Shown here in pieces: positions 21,423 to 28,754 of a stretch of DNA of 64,000 nucleotides (within the stretch, counting starts at the first letter, position 1; each line of letters opens with the position of its first letter). The position numbers were made by a program, and so were the translations under genes. Source of the stretch: Virgisporangium ochraceum (GTDB lineage Bacteria; Actinomycetota; Actinomycetes; Mycobacteriales; Micromonosporaceae). Under the pieces are notes generated by a model. The model was given only the letters and a program-made list of their open reading frames with translations. It made no database searches and had not been told where the DNA came from. The stretch lies in the NCBI RefSeq assembly GCF_016863655.1, contig NZ_BOPH01000017.1, positions 62,001 through 126,000 of the forward strand. Reading direction: 5' to 3'.

Positions 21423-22963
21423 CGTTCGTTCTCCGTGGCATCGGCCAGCGCTGCCAGCAGTGAGGCCGGAATCAGCGTCTTGTCACCGCTTCCGCGACGG
21501 CCGTTGTCGGAACGGACCGGCGGCGCGACGGCGTCGGCCGGAGCCCCACTCCGATCCGCCGACAACGAGTCCCGCCGACGAGCCGGGAATGCCGCAGCGA
21601 CGGCGCGAATGTCGTCATCCGTGGGGAAGCCGGCGCGGACCCGATACGGTTCCGGGTTGCCGTCCTCCAGCTCGTACGCGGTTCCCTTGGCATGCAACGG
21701 AATCTGGTCCGCACGAGCGCCGCGAGCGTGTGCACCCTCGCCGAGGACCATGTCGACCTCGGACGGCGTGTCCAGACCGAGCGCCACGCGGTGAGTGAAC
21801 AGGCCGCGCATCGGGACGGTGTCCTTGCGCGGATCCTGGACGTAGCCACGAACCAGGAACCCGACCGCGGCGCCCTTGGTCAGAACTCGACCGATCGCGC
21901 GCTCCGCCCGTGCGGCGACCATCGGACCGGCGTAGAGAGTCAGGGTCGCCAACTCGTCGATGACCAACAACTTCAGCGGCGTGGCCTCCGAGACGGCGAA
22001 CTTGCGGACGACGCCGCGGAGCTGGTCAGCGCGAGCGTCCATCTCGTCGGCGAACGCCTCGATGGCGTCGACCATCGTCTCCGGGTCGGAGTAGACGAAC
22101 CGGGTGAACAGGTCCCGGCCGATGGCCAGCTCCATACCGCCCTTGGGATCGATGCCGACCAGCTCGACGAAGCCGGCCGCGACAGCGGGGGCGAGAGCGA
22201 TGATTTCGCCCCACAGAAGCGATCCCTTGCCCGAACGGGAGCGCCCGGCGACAAGGCGATGGACGTCGAGGACGGGCACCCGCCAAGGCAGACCGTCATC
22301 ACGGAGGCCGAGCTGCACGCCGTGGTCGACGAAGGCCAACCGATCGGGCGGCAACGGCGTGACGGGAACGACCTTTGCCAGCAGGTCCCGCCGGCGAATC
22401 TCGATCCAGACCCGACCGGGGCTTTCCACGCGTACGCGGCATTCTTCGGATCGGGCCGCGTTCGCGATCTGGTCCGCCGCGTCGACGAAGGTTTCCGGTG
22501 TCGCACCGATCGGAACTTCGACCAGCAGCCGATCGAGCGCCGGCGTGCAGCGCACACGGGCGAGCTTGGGAACCAGGTGACGCCCGTTCTCGTCCCGTGT
22601 GGTCAGATGGCAGCGACGCATCCACAGCGGCCACGCCGGGGCGTAGACCGTCCACCGTCGCAACCATCCCAAGGCGCGCGGCCAACCGTGCGCCCGGAAC
22701 GACGAGCGGTGGATCAGCGCCCAGCCCGCCAACACGACGACCGGGACGAGTGCGAGCGCGACGAGGCCCCACCAGCCGGGGTAGCCGACGCGAGCGGAAG
22801 CGCGCCACGCCAGCCAGCCGGCGGCAGCCGTGGAGGTCGTACGAGGATGACGCAGCGGCCAGGACACCGCCAGCGCGATCATCATTGGAGTGCTGAACCG
22901 TTCCCGCGCCGTGCTTGCGGCGCGCGCCCCGACCGCTGTCGAGGCAGCATGAAGCGACGACAT
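21419..22963 (-). CDS. traSA: FtsK/SpoIIIE-like conjugal DNA translocase (TraSA/TraB type)
   Basis: The 514-residue ATPase starts at ATG 22963. Two membrane helices lie near the N-terminus (about 22-45 and 68-92, ending VALALVPVVVLAGWALIH). The cytoplasmic motor has Walker A GRSRSGKGS, Walker B LKLLVIDELATL and the FtsK-type ELVGIDPKGGMEL and FLVRGYVQDPRKD segments. Single Tra proteins of this family move double-stranded AICE DNA between hyphae. The C-terminus is a Ser/Ala-rich tail with a helical end (LIPASLLAALADATEN). A conserved stem-loop lies in its leader. Confidence 0.92.
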   Translation of the reverse strand: MSSLHAASTAVGARAASTARERFSTPMMIALAVSWPLRHPRTTSTAAAGWLAWRASARVGYPGWWGLVALALVPVVVLAGWALIHRSSFRAHGWPRALGWLRRWTVYAPAWPLWMRRCHLTTRDENGRHLVPKLARVRCTPALDRLLVEVPIGATPETFVDAADQIANAARSEECRVRVESPGRVWIEIRRRDLLAKVVPVTPLPPDRLAFVDHGVQLGLRDDGLPWRVPVLDVHRLVAGRSRSGKGSLLWGEIIALAPAVAAGFVELVGIDPKGGMELAIGRDLFTRFVYSDPETMVDAIEAFADEMDARADQLRGVVRKFAVSEATPLKLLVIDELATLTLYAGPMVAARAERAIGRVLTKGAAVGFLVRGYVQDPRKDTVPMRGLFTHRVALGLDTPSEVDMVLGEGAHARGARADQIPLHAKGTAYELEDGNPEPYRVRAGFPTDDDIRAVAAAFPARRRDSLSADRSGAPADAVAPPVRSDNGRRGSGDKTLIPASLLAALADATENER

Positions 22964-22999
22964 AGTCTGAATTCCCTTGCCCGTCTGCGATGGGCGAGC

Positions 23000-23042
23000 G
23001 CGGGGCGGTCCTGGCTTCCTACGGCTACACAGACCGCCCCGC
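23000..23042 (-). ncRNA. Duplicated leader stem-loop, copy 1 (before traSA-like gene)
   Basis: GCGGGGCGGTC and GACCGCCCCGC form a perfect 11-bp stem around a 21-nt loop. The loop contains TGGCTTCCTACGGCTACAC (plus-strand reading), identical to the loop of copy 2. It lies 36 bases before the translocase ATG on the transcribed strand. The strand is assigned from the downstream gene. The spacer to the start codon is also partly conserved between copies (CATCGCA, TTCAGA). No known RNA family recognised. Confidence 0.6.
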
Positions 23043-23100
23043 ACCCACTCGATGGCTTGGTGCAGGTGTTGACGCTCCGGTCACGGAGCAGGTGATTGCG

Positions 23101-23346
23101 CTACGGCTGGAGTCGGCGCCACGCGACGAAGACGATGATGAACGCCTCGCGCAGCTCGTTCCGCGCCTTGCCGAGCGGGACCGACAGCTCCTCGGCGCCG
23201 ATCTCCTCGACCTGCCGGTGGAGCCGATCGATCGTGTCGTGCGACTCTCCGAGGATCCGGAGCCAGCGCCGCACGATCGCTGCTGCCTCGTTCTGAGCCC
23301 GTCCCTTGAATGCGGCCCGTACCGTCACTGCCGTTGCTGAGGCCAC
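23101..23346 (-). CDS. Small helical AICE protein, 81 aa
   Basis: Predicted helical throughout, with NEAAAIVRRWLRILGESHDT, IDRLHRQVEEIGAEEL and a hydrophobic C-terminal EAFIIVFVAWRRLQP. Starts at GTG 23346, 38 bases after leader stem-loop copy 2. No family recognised; likely transfer-related from position. Confidence 0.55.
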   Translation of the reverse strand: MASATAVTVRAAFKGRAQNEAAAIVRRWLRILGESHDTIDRLHRQVEEIGAEELSVPLGKARNELREAFIIVFVAWRRLQP

Positions 23347-23384
23347 GGATCTGAACCCCCGTCCGAGTTGCGATGGATCGAACC

Positions 23385-23428
23385 GGCCGGGTGGTCTGGC
23401 TTCCTACGGCTACACGACCACCCGAGCC
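23385..23428 (-). ncRNA. Duplicated leader stem-loop, copy 2
   Basis: GGGTGGTC/GACCACCC pair, extended by GGCC/GGCC-type pairs past a bulged A to a 12-bp stem. The 19-nt loop TGGCTTCCTACGGCTACAC is identical to copy 1, although the stem bases differ between copies, so pairing rather than sequence is conserved. It precedes the 81-aa gene by 38 bases. Confidence 0.6.
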
Positions 23429-23435
23429 GCCTTGC

Positions 23436-23837
23436 TCACGCGTTGCCGCGCGACGGCCGACCTTCCGGCTTCGGGGCGACGATGCCGGTCGCCCGGATCG
23501 AGTACTGCATCCGGCCCTTGTCGTTGACCCACGGCGTGACCGTGACGCCCTCGAACTCGACCTGCTGAAACGCGCCGACCGGCGGGACCGGCTGAACCGG
23601 CGCGGATAGCTTGACCACGACCTCGCGTGAGCGGCCCTCCAGGTCGGGATCCAGATCCATGACCCGGACCGACCAGACCCGCTGCCCCGTCACCTTGTCG
23701 ATGTCCTGGTCATCGGCGCGACCGCGCTTCTCGAAGTCGGTCACCTTGCTGATGATCGTGTCCGGCCCCATCACACAGCCGGACGGAAAGACGTCTGCGA
23801 ACCCGACGCTGAACCGGGTTCCACCCTTGAGCGCCAC
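23436..23837 (-). CDS. pra: Pra-like activator of AICE replication, integration and excision
   Basis: The 133-residue beta-rich protein has the features of the pSAM2 Pra family: FPSGCVMGPDTIISKVTDFE, DKVTGQRVWSVRVMDLDPDL, VVKLSAPVQPVPP and a C-terminal FEGVTVTPWVNDKGRMQYSI with RATGIVAPKP. Pra activates the rep-xis-int operon. AGGAGG is just upstream; GTG 23837 gives better spacing than GTG 23840. Its promoter region carries three copies of the TGGCTAGTCA operator, so repression by a GntR protein of the element is expected. Confidence 0.8.
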   Translation of the reverse strand: MALKGGTRFSVGFADVFPSGCVMGPDTIISKVTDFEKRGRADDQDIDKVTGQRVWSVRVMDLDPDLEGRSREVVVKLSAPVQPVPPVGAFQQVEFEGVTVTPWVNDKGRMQYSIRATGIVAPKPEGRPSRGNA

Positions 23838-23895
23838 CACTCCTCCTGTAGCTGTCGCCGTTTCCCACTGCTGCGGGATCGATCGATGTCAGTAA

Positions 23896-23941
23896 GACTA
23901 GCCACGCTAACTTGGCTAGTCAACCAATATGGCTAGTCAAG
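23896..23941. promoter_or_regulatory. Operator cluster TGGCTAGTCA upstream of pra-like gene
   Basis: GACTAGCCA (23896-23904) and TGGCTAGTC (23913-23921) form an inverted repeat. A further direct copy, ATGGCTAGTCAAG, lies at 23929-23941, 17 bp from the second. The same core recurs before both plus-strand gntR genes. KorSA, a GntR protein, binds the pra promoter in pSAM2, so these are probable KorSA-type operators. Confidence 0.75.
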
Positions 23942-23984
23942 TTATGAGAGAAGATCACGGATGACGTTTCAGCAGGCAGAGGCG

Positions 23985-24719
23985 CTAGGACGCCGGGAAA
24001 TTCTCGTCCAGACCTAGCCGGGCAGGCAGGAGGAATTCAGCTCCGACCAGCGCCCGACCCGTTCGGACGCGGAGCAGCATCACGATGACGAGCAGGCACT
24101 CCTTGGACCCCGTCGCCAGCAATCGAGCCTCGTTCGCGGACGGCCGACGCGCGGTGACGTGCTGACTAACCCGGTCGATCGGGAGATGTCGCAGTCGTCG
24201 CATCAGGCTCTCGTCAATCAGCCGCTTGTCACCCAGCCCGGTGCCGACCGCGACCTCGGTCGGCGCAAACAGCGTCCCCAACTCGACAGGGTCGCCGGTA
24301 GCGGACCGGACAAGGCGCCGCCGGACAACGATCGGCGTTCCGGTCGGAACACCGAGGGGTGCGGCAACGGACCGAGGAGCCGCGACGGTACCGGCCGCCA
24401 GGATCTCCGTCGGGCGAGCTGTTTCGGACTTGTTGAAGAGCGCCAGGCCGTGACAGGTCGAGTGGCGCCGATCGACGGTCGGCACACCCAGCACGAACCG
24501 CCCCAGTCCTTGCCGGCTTTTGATCCAACCGTGCTGACGGAGGTAGTTCAGCGCGCGGACCAGCGTGGGTCGGGCCACGCCGAACTCTCGGGTGAGTGCG
24601 GCTTCGCTGGGGAGCATCGCTTCCGGTTCGTAGGTGCCGTTCTCGATCCGCGACTGGATGGCGTTGATGATGCCGACGTACTTCGGCGGTAGGGCGTCGA
24701 GTCGCGTGGCTTGTTCCAT
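23985..24719 (-). CDS. korSA: KorSA-like GntR-family repressor
   Basis: The 244-residue protein from ATG 24719 (AAGGGGGG upstream) has an N-terminal GntR winged helix (IQSRIENGTYEPEAMLPSEA, LTREFGVARPTLVRALNYLR, SRQGLGRFVLG) and a C-terminal UTRA-type ligand domain with TPIVVRRRLVR and a late CLLVIVMLLRVRTGRALVGA. KorSA represses pra and so keeps the AICE integrated. It lies next to the pra-like gene and diverges from another gntR gene, with operator copies in both intergenic regions. Confidence 0.82.
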   Translation of the reverse strand: MEQATRLDALPPKYVGIINAIQSRIENGTYEPEAMLPSEAALTREFGVARPTLVRALNYLRQHGWIKSRQGLGRFVLGVPTVDRRHSTCHGLALFNKSETARPTEILAAGTVAAPRSVAAPLGVPTGTPIVVRRRLVRSATGDPVELGTLFAPTEVAVGTGLGDKRLIDESLMRRLRHLPIDRVSQHVTARRPSANEARLLATGSKECLLVIVMLLRVRTGRALVGAEFLLPARLGLDENFPAS

Positions 24720-24815
24720 GCCTGCCCCCCTTGAAGCGCCGAGGCGGACGAGCATGGCCGCGTCCGCCCCGGGCAATCTGCGAGGTGAGCAGCGCATCGA
24801 TGACCGCTCACCAAC

Positions 24816-24914
24816 TTGGCTAGCCATCAAGGAAAGTACGGTCACCTAGCTGGCCAAGCAAGCCATCGAGCTAGATATGTTTCTTCCTGGCTAGTCAAGC
24901 TGTAACGTACAGTC
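24816..24914 (+). promoter_or_regulatory. Operators and leaderless promoter of gntR2
   Basis: TTGGCTAGCCATCAAG at 24816-24831 and CTGGCTAGTCAAGC at 24887-24900 match the element-wide operator. A -10 box TAACGT (24903-24908) ends only 6 bases before the ATG at 24915, so the mRNA probably starts at or next to the start codon and lacks a ribosome site. The second operator covers the region just upstream of the -10. Confidence 0.65.
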
Positions 24915-25769
24915 ATGTTTGGCGATGGCCTCAACCCAGACGACCCCCGACCGGCGTCGCAGCAGATCGCGAACCTGCTCCGGGCCGCGATCGTCAACCG
25001 GCAGCTCGCACCCGGTGACCGCCTTCCGTCGCAAGGCGCGCTGGCGCAGCGATATGGCGTCGCACGGGAGACCGTGAAATCGGCGCTGCGCATCCTCCGA
25101 GACGAGCACCGCATCGTGACGCGGCAGGGTTGCGGCACGTACGTGCGCTCCCAGGCCGAGCGTCCGATCGGGCTTCGCCCGCATATCGAGGCGGCGTTCA
25201 CCCGCCCACACGTCACGGTCGACTTCGCCGGCTTCTCAGGGGAGACCTTGCACGGCGCGCTTCAGGAGCCACTGGACCAGATCCGAGCCGGGATGCTCAC
25301 CCCGGAGTCGATCGCCGTGCGGATCCTGCTTCCGGACCTCACCACGTTGGCCCTTGTGCCGTCGCCCGTTGACGCCAGCAACCTCGGGGAGAAGGCAAAG
25401 ATCCGCGAACGCGCTCGCCGGATCGCCGCACGCCACACCGAAGCGATCGTCGAATCGGTGCTCGAACTCGCCGAACTCGGCCTGACGCGGGGCGCGAGTG
25501 TGGAGATCCGGCACCACGGCACCGCGGCGCTCTTCAAGCTCTACCTACTCAACGGCGAGGAAGCGTTCTTCGGCTTCTATCCGCTGGTGACCCACACGGT
25601 CACGATCGAGGACTCACCCGTCAACATCGTCGACGTCCTGGGTAAGGACGTCCCGCTGTTTCACTTCGTCCTCGGAGACCAGGCCGACGACATCGGCACG
25701 CAGTACGTTGACCAGGCCAAATCGTGGTTCAACAGCGTATGGGCCGTGGCTCGTCCGCCGGCGGCGTGA
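24915..25769 (+). CDS. GntR-family regulator (paralogue 1)
   Basis: The 284-residue protein has an N-terminal winged helix (SQQIANLLRAAIVNRQLAPG, RLPSQGALAQRYGVARETVK, RQGCGTYVRS) and a long C-terminal domain that is not UTRA-like, with GFSGETLHGALQEPLDQIRA, GTAALFKLYLLNGEEAFFGF and VDVLGKDVPLFHF. It is closely similar over its whole length to the protein at 26250, so the two arose by duplication. It is probably leaderless. Operators shared with the KorSA-like gene suggest a cross-regulated set. Confidence 0.8.
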   Translation: MFGDGLNPDDPRPASQQIANLLRAAIVNRQLAPGDRLPSQGALAQRYGVARETVKSALRILRDEHRIVTRQGCGTYVRSQAERPIGLRPHIEAAFTRPHVTVDFAGFSGETLHGALQEPLDQIRAGMLTPESIAVRILLPDLTTLALVPSPVDASNLGEKAKIRERARRIAARHTEAIVESVLELAELGLTRGASVEIRHHGTAALFKLYLLNGEEAFFGFYPLVTHTVTIEDSPVNIVDVLGKDVPLFHFVLGDQADDIGTQYVDQAKSWFNSVWAVARPPAA

Positions 25770-25836
25770 CGGACCTCCGCCGCGAACGGAAGTGACCCAC
25801 CCGGCGGGTCGGATGGGCCACTTCGATTGGGTGGTC

Positions 25837-26067
25837 TTACTTGACCATCACTCGATTGACCGGCTCCTCGAAACTGACCGTCGTCGACATGCGGAGCAGG
25901 CCGGGCAGGTCGGCCAGTCGGTCGAGGATTGCGTGGGCGAGACGGTGGGCATCGTTGCAGTCCACGGCAAGCGTGGTCAGGTTGATGATGTAGGTCTGTT
26001 CGGAGGCGTCGACTTCGGTCGACGTGGAGTCGACGGGCCGCCGGGACGACCGCCTGCGTCTTCTCAA
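25837..26067 (-). CDS. Small protein between two gntR genes, 76 aa
   Basis: The TTG at 26067 has a strong GAAAGGAG 8 bases upstream, so I prefer it to an ATG at 26124. After a very basic N-terminus (RRRRRSSRRPVDS) there is a small alpha/beta segment, QTYIINLTTLAVDCNDAHRL with AHAILDRLADLPGLLRMSTT, and a hydrophobic end. No family recognised. It lies opposite to both flanking regulators. Confidence 0.5.
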   Translation of the reverse strand: MRRRRRSSRRPVDSTSTEVDASEQTYIINLTTLAVDCNDAHRLAHAILDRLADLPGLLRMSTTVSFEEPVNRVMVK

Positions 26068-26151
26068 GAGGTGACTCCTTTCGATTGGCCGCGCGGCGTG
26101 TGACGTCGAGGACCAATTGGTCAATGAGCTTCTCTACATCACATGGCCGTC

Positions 26152-26249
26152 TTGGCTAGTCATTTGAACGTAAGCGTGGCTGGCGGAGATTCGCAAGGCG
26201 CGTGACCCGATATTTCTAGCCTGGCTAGCCAGGCTGTAACGTGGCGCCC
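26152..26249 (+). promoter_or_regulatory. Operators and leaderless promoter of gntR3
   Basis: TTGGCTAGTCA at 26152-26162 and the perfect palindrome CCTGGCTAGCCAGG at 26220-26233 belong to the element-wide operator family. A -10 box TAACGT (26237-26242) ends 7 bases before the ATG at 26250, the same leaderless arrangement as gntR2. Confidence 0.65.
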
Positions 26250-27116
26250 ATGAGCGTCGATCTCGGTCAGCTTGGCGATCTGGAGCCGGACGATCCGAGG
26301 CCGGCATCCCAGCAGATCGCCAACCTGCTCCGGGCGGCCATCCTCACTCGACGGTTCGCACCCGGCGAGCGCCTGCCCTCCCAGAACGAACTGGCCGAGC
26401 GGTACGGAGTCGCACGCGAGACCGTCAAGTCGGCGCTCCGCACTCTTCGCGACGAGCGTCTGATCGTCACCCGGCAGGGCAGCGGCGCCTTCGTGCGCGC
26501 CCAGACCGAGCGGCCCGTCGGACTCCGGCCGCACGTCGAGGCCGCGTTCGAGCGGACCCACGTCTCAATCGACTTCGCCGGCTTCTCAGGCGAGACGCTG
26601 CACGGCGCCATCCAGGAGCCGCTCGACAAGATCCGCGCCGGTCGCCTCACCCCGGAGTCGATCGCGATCCGCATCCTGCTGCCCGATCTGTCCGCGCCGG
26701 CCGCTGTCCCGTCACCGGTGGAGAGGGGAGCTGATAGCGCCGGCGTGCGGGAACGGGCCGAACGCATCACCCGCCGCAGCACCGAGGCCATCATCGAATC
26801 GGTTCAGGAATTGGCGGACCTCGGCTTGGTCCGGTCCGCGACCGCGCAGGTCCGCCGCCACGGCGCCGCAGCCCTGTTCAAGGTCTACATCCTCAACAAC
26901 GAGGAAGCCTTCTTCGGCTTCTACCCCGTGGTCGAGCGCAGCGTGACAGTCAAGAGCAAGCCCACCGCCATCTATGATGTGTTGGGTAAGGACGTGCCGC
27001 TCTTCCACTTCGCCGCCAGCGACGAGACCGAGTCACTGAACAGCCAGTACGTCCACCAGTCCCGAACCTGGTTCGACAGCGTCTGGAACACGATCGCCAG
27101 GGACCACCCCCTGTGA
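26250..27116 (+). CDS. GntR-family regulator (paralogue 2)
   Basis: The 288-residue paralogue of the protein at 24915 shares the winged helix (RLPSQNELAERYGVARETVK) and the C-terminal HGAAALFKVYILNNEEAFFG and YDVLGKDVPLFHF blocks. ATG 26250 fits the leaderless promoter; a GTG at 26241 would fall in the -10. It overlaps the HAD gene (GTGA), so the three downstream genes form one operon. GntR-HAD-phosphotransferase groupings are frequent in Streptomyces elements. Ligand unknown. Confidence 0.8.
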   Translation: MSVDLGQLGDLEPDDPRPASQQIANLLRAAILTRRFAPGERLPSQNELAERYGVARETVKSALRTLRDERLIVTRQGSGAFVRAQTERPVGLRPHVEAAFERTHVSIDFAGFSGETLHGAIQEPLDKIRAGRLTPESIAIRILLPDLSAPAAVPSPVERGADSAGVRERAERITRRSTEAIIESVQELADLGLVRSATAQVRRHGAAALFKVYILNNEEAFFGFYPVVERSVTVKSKPTAIYDVLGKDVPLFHFAASDETESLNSQYVHQSRTWFDSVWNTIARDHPL

Positions 27117-27802
27117 CCGACGACCAGTTGGCTGCCGTACTCAGCCGCGCCCGCGTCATACTGCTCGACTTCGACGGGCCGATTTGCTCGCTATTCGCTG
27201 CGTATCCGGCGTCGCAGGTTGCCGCCGACCTTCGCGCCGCGATCGAAGCCCGGTTCGGCGAGGTGCCAATGCTGGCGGACGTCGACGGCCCGTTGCAGTT
27301 GCTTCGCCGTTACAGAGAGGTCTGCTCTCCGGAGATCGCCACCTTTGCCGCCGAGACCCTGCGCGACTGCGAGGTGGTGGCCGCCGGTAGCGCCATACCG
27401 ACTCCAGGAGCCACCAACGTGTTGGAATCCGTCCGCGCTTCGGGCAGGCCGGTCGCGGTCGTCAGCAACAACTCGGTCGAGGCCGTTGCCGCTTACCTCG
27501 ACTGGCACCAGTTGCGCCACTGCGTCGACCTGGTCGTCGCCCGCCGCGTCGACATGGACCCGCGGCTCCTCAAACCTGACCCTTATCTGCCGAGGCAAGC
27601 GCTCGCCGGAATCGGGATAGGCGCGGTCCACGCTGTGCTGGTGGGTGACTCGATCAGCGACATTGAGGCCGCACGTGCCGCTGGTGTGCCTGCCATCGGC
27701 TACGCGAACAAACCCGGAAAACGCGAGGCACAGGCTCACGTCGGCGCACACGCGACCGTGACCGCGATGACGGAACTCGTCGACGCCCTGAATAAAGGAT
27801 GA
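27113..27802 (+). CDS. HAD-superfamily hydrolase
   Basis: The 229-residue protein has all HAD motifs: motif I LLDFDGPICS (Asp nucleophile), motif II AVVSNNS, a lysine in LLKPDPYLP, and motif III VLVGDSISDIEAARAAG. It is therefore a cytoplasmic phosphatase or phosphatase-like enzyme; the substrate cannot be read from sequence. Start GTG 27113 overlaps the gntR stop, and the next gene follows after 3 bases. Confidence 0.88.
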   Translation: MTDDQLAAVLSRARVILLDFDGPICSLFAAYPASQVAADLRAAIEARFGEVPMLADVDGPLQLLRRYREVCSPEIATFAAETLRDCEVVAAGSAIPTPGATNVLESVRASGRPVAVVSNNSVEAVAAYLDWHQLRHCVDLVVARRVDMDPRLLKPDPYLPRQALAGIGIGAVHAVLVGDSISDIEAARAAGVPAIGYANKPGKREAQAHVGAHATVTAMTELVDALNKG

Positions 27803-27805
27803 CCG

Positions 27806-28657
27806 ATGACCGAGGTTGACGCAGACGGGCCGACGGATTCGCGCCTTCGCGTACCTGACCGGGTCATCGACGGCGTGCGGCTCCGGTGGCCGGATCGCGC
27901 CGAGGGCTGGATTGCAGCCGCTGCCGCGGAACTTCGCGAACTGTGCGCGGCTAATGGCGCCAAACCTCGAACCGTATTCGCCGCTCGCTATGGATACGTC
28001 GTTGCCGCCGAAACCCCGACCGGCGGGATCGTCTTCCGCTCCACTCCAGACCCTGACGGCCCGCTTCAAGGTAAGGTCGCCAGCGCGCTGGCCGATATCG
28101 GTGCCGGGCCACGCGTTCGCGCACTCATCACCACAGCCACCGGAACCTGGACCGTCATGGACGAGGCGCGGCCAGGCACACCGTTGCCGCATGCCGACCG
28201 ATCCAGCCTTGACCCTGTGGCTCTGCTCGCCCCGATACGCAGGATCGTCGACCAGCCCGCGCCGGCACCCGAACTGCCGTCCCTCATCGACTGGCTGCGC
28301 GATCGCCTCGAAAATGACGATCTTGCCGACTTGGCTCCGAACACCACCGTGGCACCAGCGGAGCAGCGCGAACAGGCTCTCTCGATCCTTGACCAACTAG
28401 CCCTAGACCACGTGCCAGGTTTGTGTCATGGGGATGCCTCCGGCTGGAACCTGCTCGCCGACGACACTCATGGCTGGCTCCTTATCGACCCTCGTGGGGT
28501 TTCTGGCGAAGCGGCATACGATGTCGCCGTACTCGCATTCAAATTTGCTGGGAACCGAACCGACAGGGCGATCGTCGACTTGGCTTGCCATTTGACGGGG
28601 CAGGACCCCGAGCGGGTCAATGCATGGATATCGATTGCTGGTGCCGCTCGGATCTGA
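27806..28657 (+). CDS. Aminoglycoside phosphotransferase-like kinase
   Basis: The 283-residue protein has a weak N-lobe and the APH-type catalytic loop CHGDASGWNLLADD followed by LLIDPRGVSGEAAYDVAVL, corresponding to HxDxxxxN and DxR/G. Relatives include streptomycin 6-kinase-like proteins. The substrate is unknown and resistance should not be assumed. It ends shortly after ERVNAWISIAGAARI, somewhat early for the family, exactly where base composition drops, so the 3' end may have been altered when the NACHT gene was acquired. Confidence 0.78.
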   Translation: MTEVDADGPTDSRLRVPDRVIDGVRLRWPDRAEGWIAAAAAELRELCAANGAKPRTVFAARYGYVVAAETPTGGIVFRSTPDPDGPLQGKVASALADIGAGPRVRALITTATGTWTVMDEARPGTPLPHADRSSLDPVALLAPIRRIVDQPAPAPELPSLIDWLRDRLENDDLADLAPNTTVAPAEQREQALSILDQLALDHVPGLCHGDASGWNLLADDTHGWLLIDPRGVSGEAAYDVAVLAFKFAGNRTDRAIVDLACHLTGQDPERVNAWISIAGAARI

Positions 28658-28661
28658 GTAT

Positions 28662-28721
28662 CACTCGCAGCTATCTCTTGATCACCAAAGGCGTGTATCC
28701 TCGGGGGCTAATCTGCGAGTG
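28662..28721. promoter_or_regulatory. 9-bp inverted repeat in leader of NACHT gene
   Basis: CACTCGCAG (28662-28670) and CTGCGAGTG (28713-28721) are perfect inverted arms 42 bases apart in the 97-base gap before the NACHT gene, around a possible -10 TAATCT. Could be an operator or an mRNA leader structure. Confidence 0.4.
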
Positions 28722-28754
28722 TGAGCCCAACCTCAGTCATCGGCGAGGGGTGGT

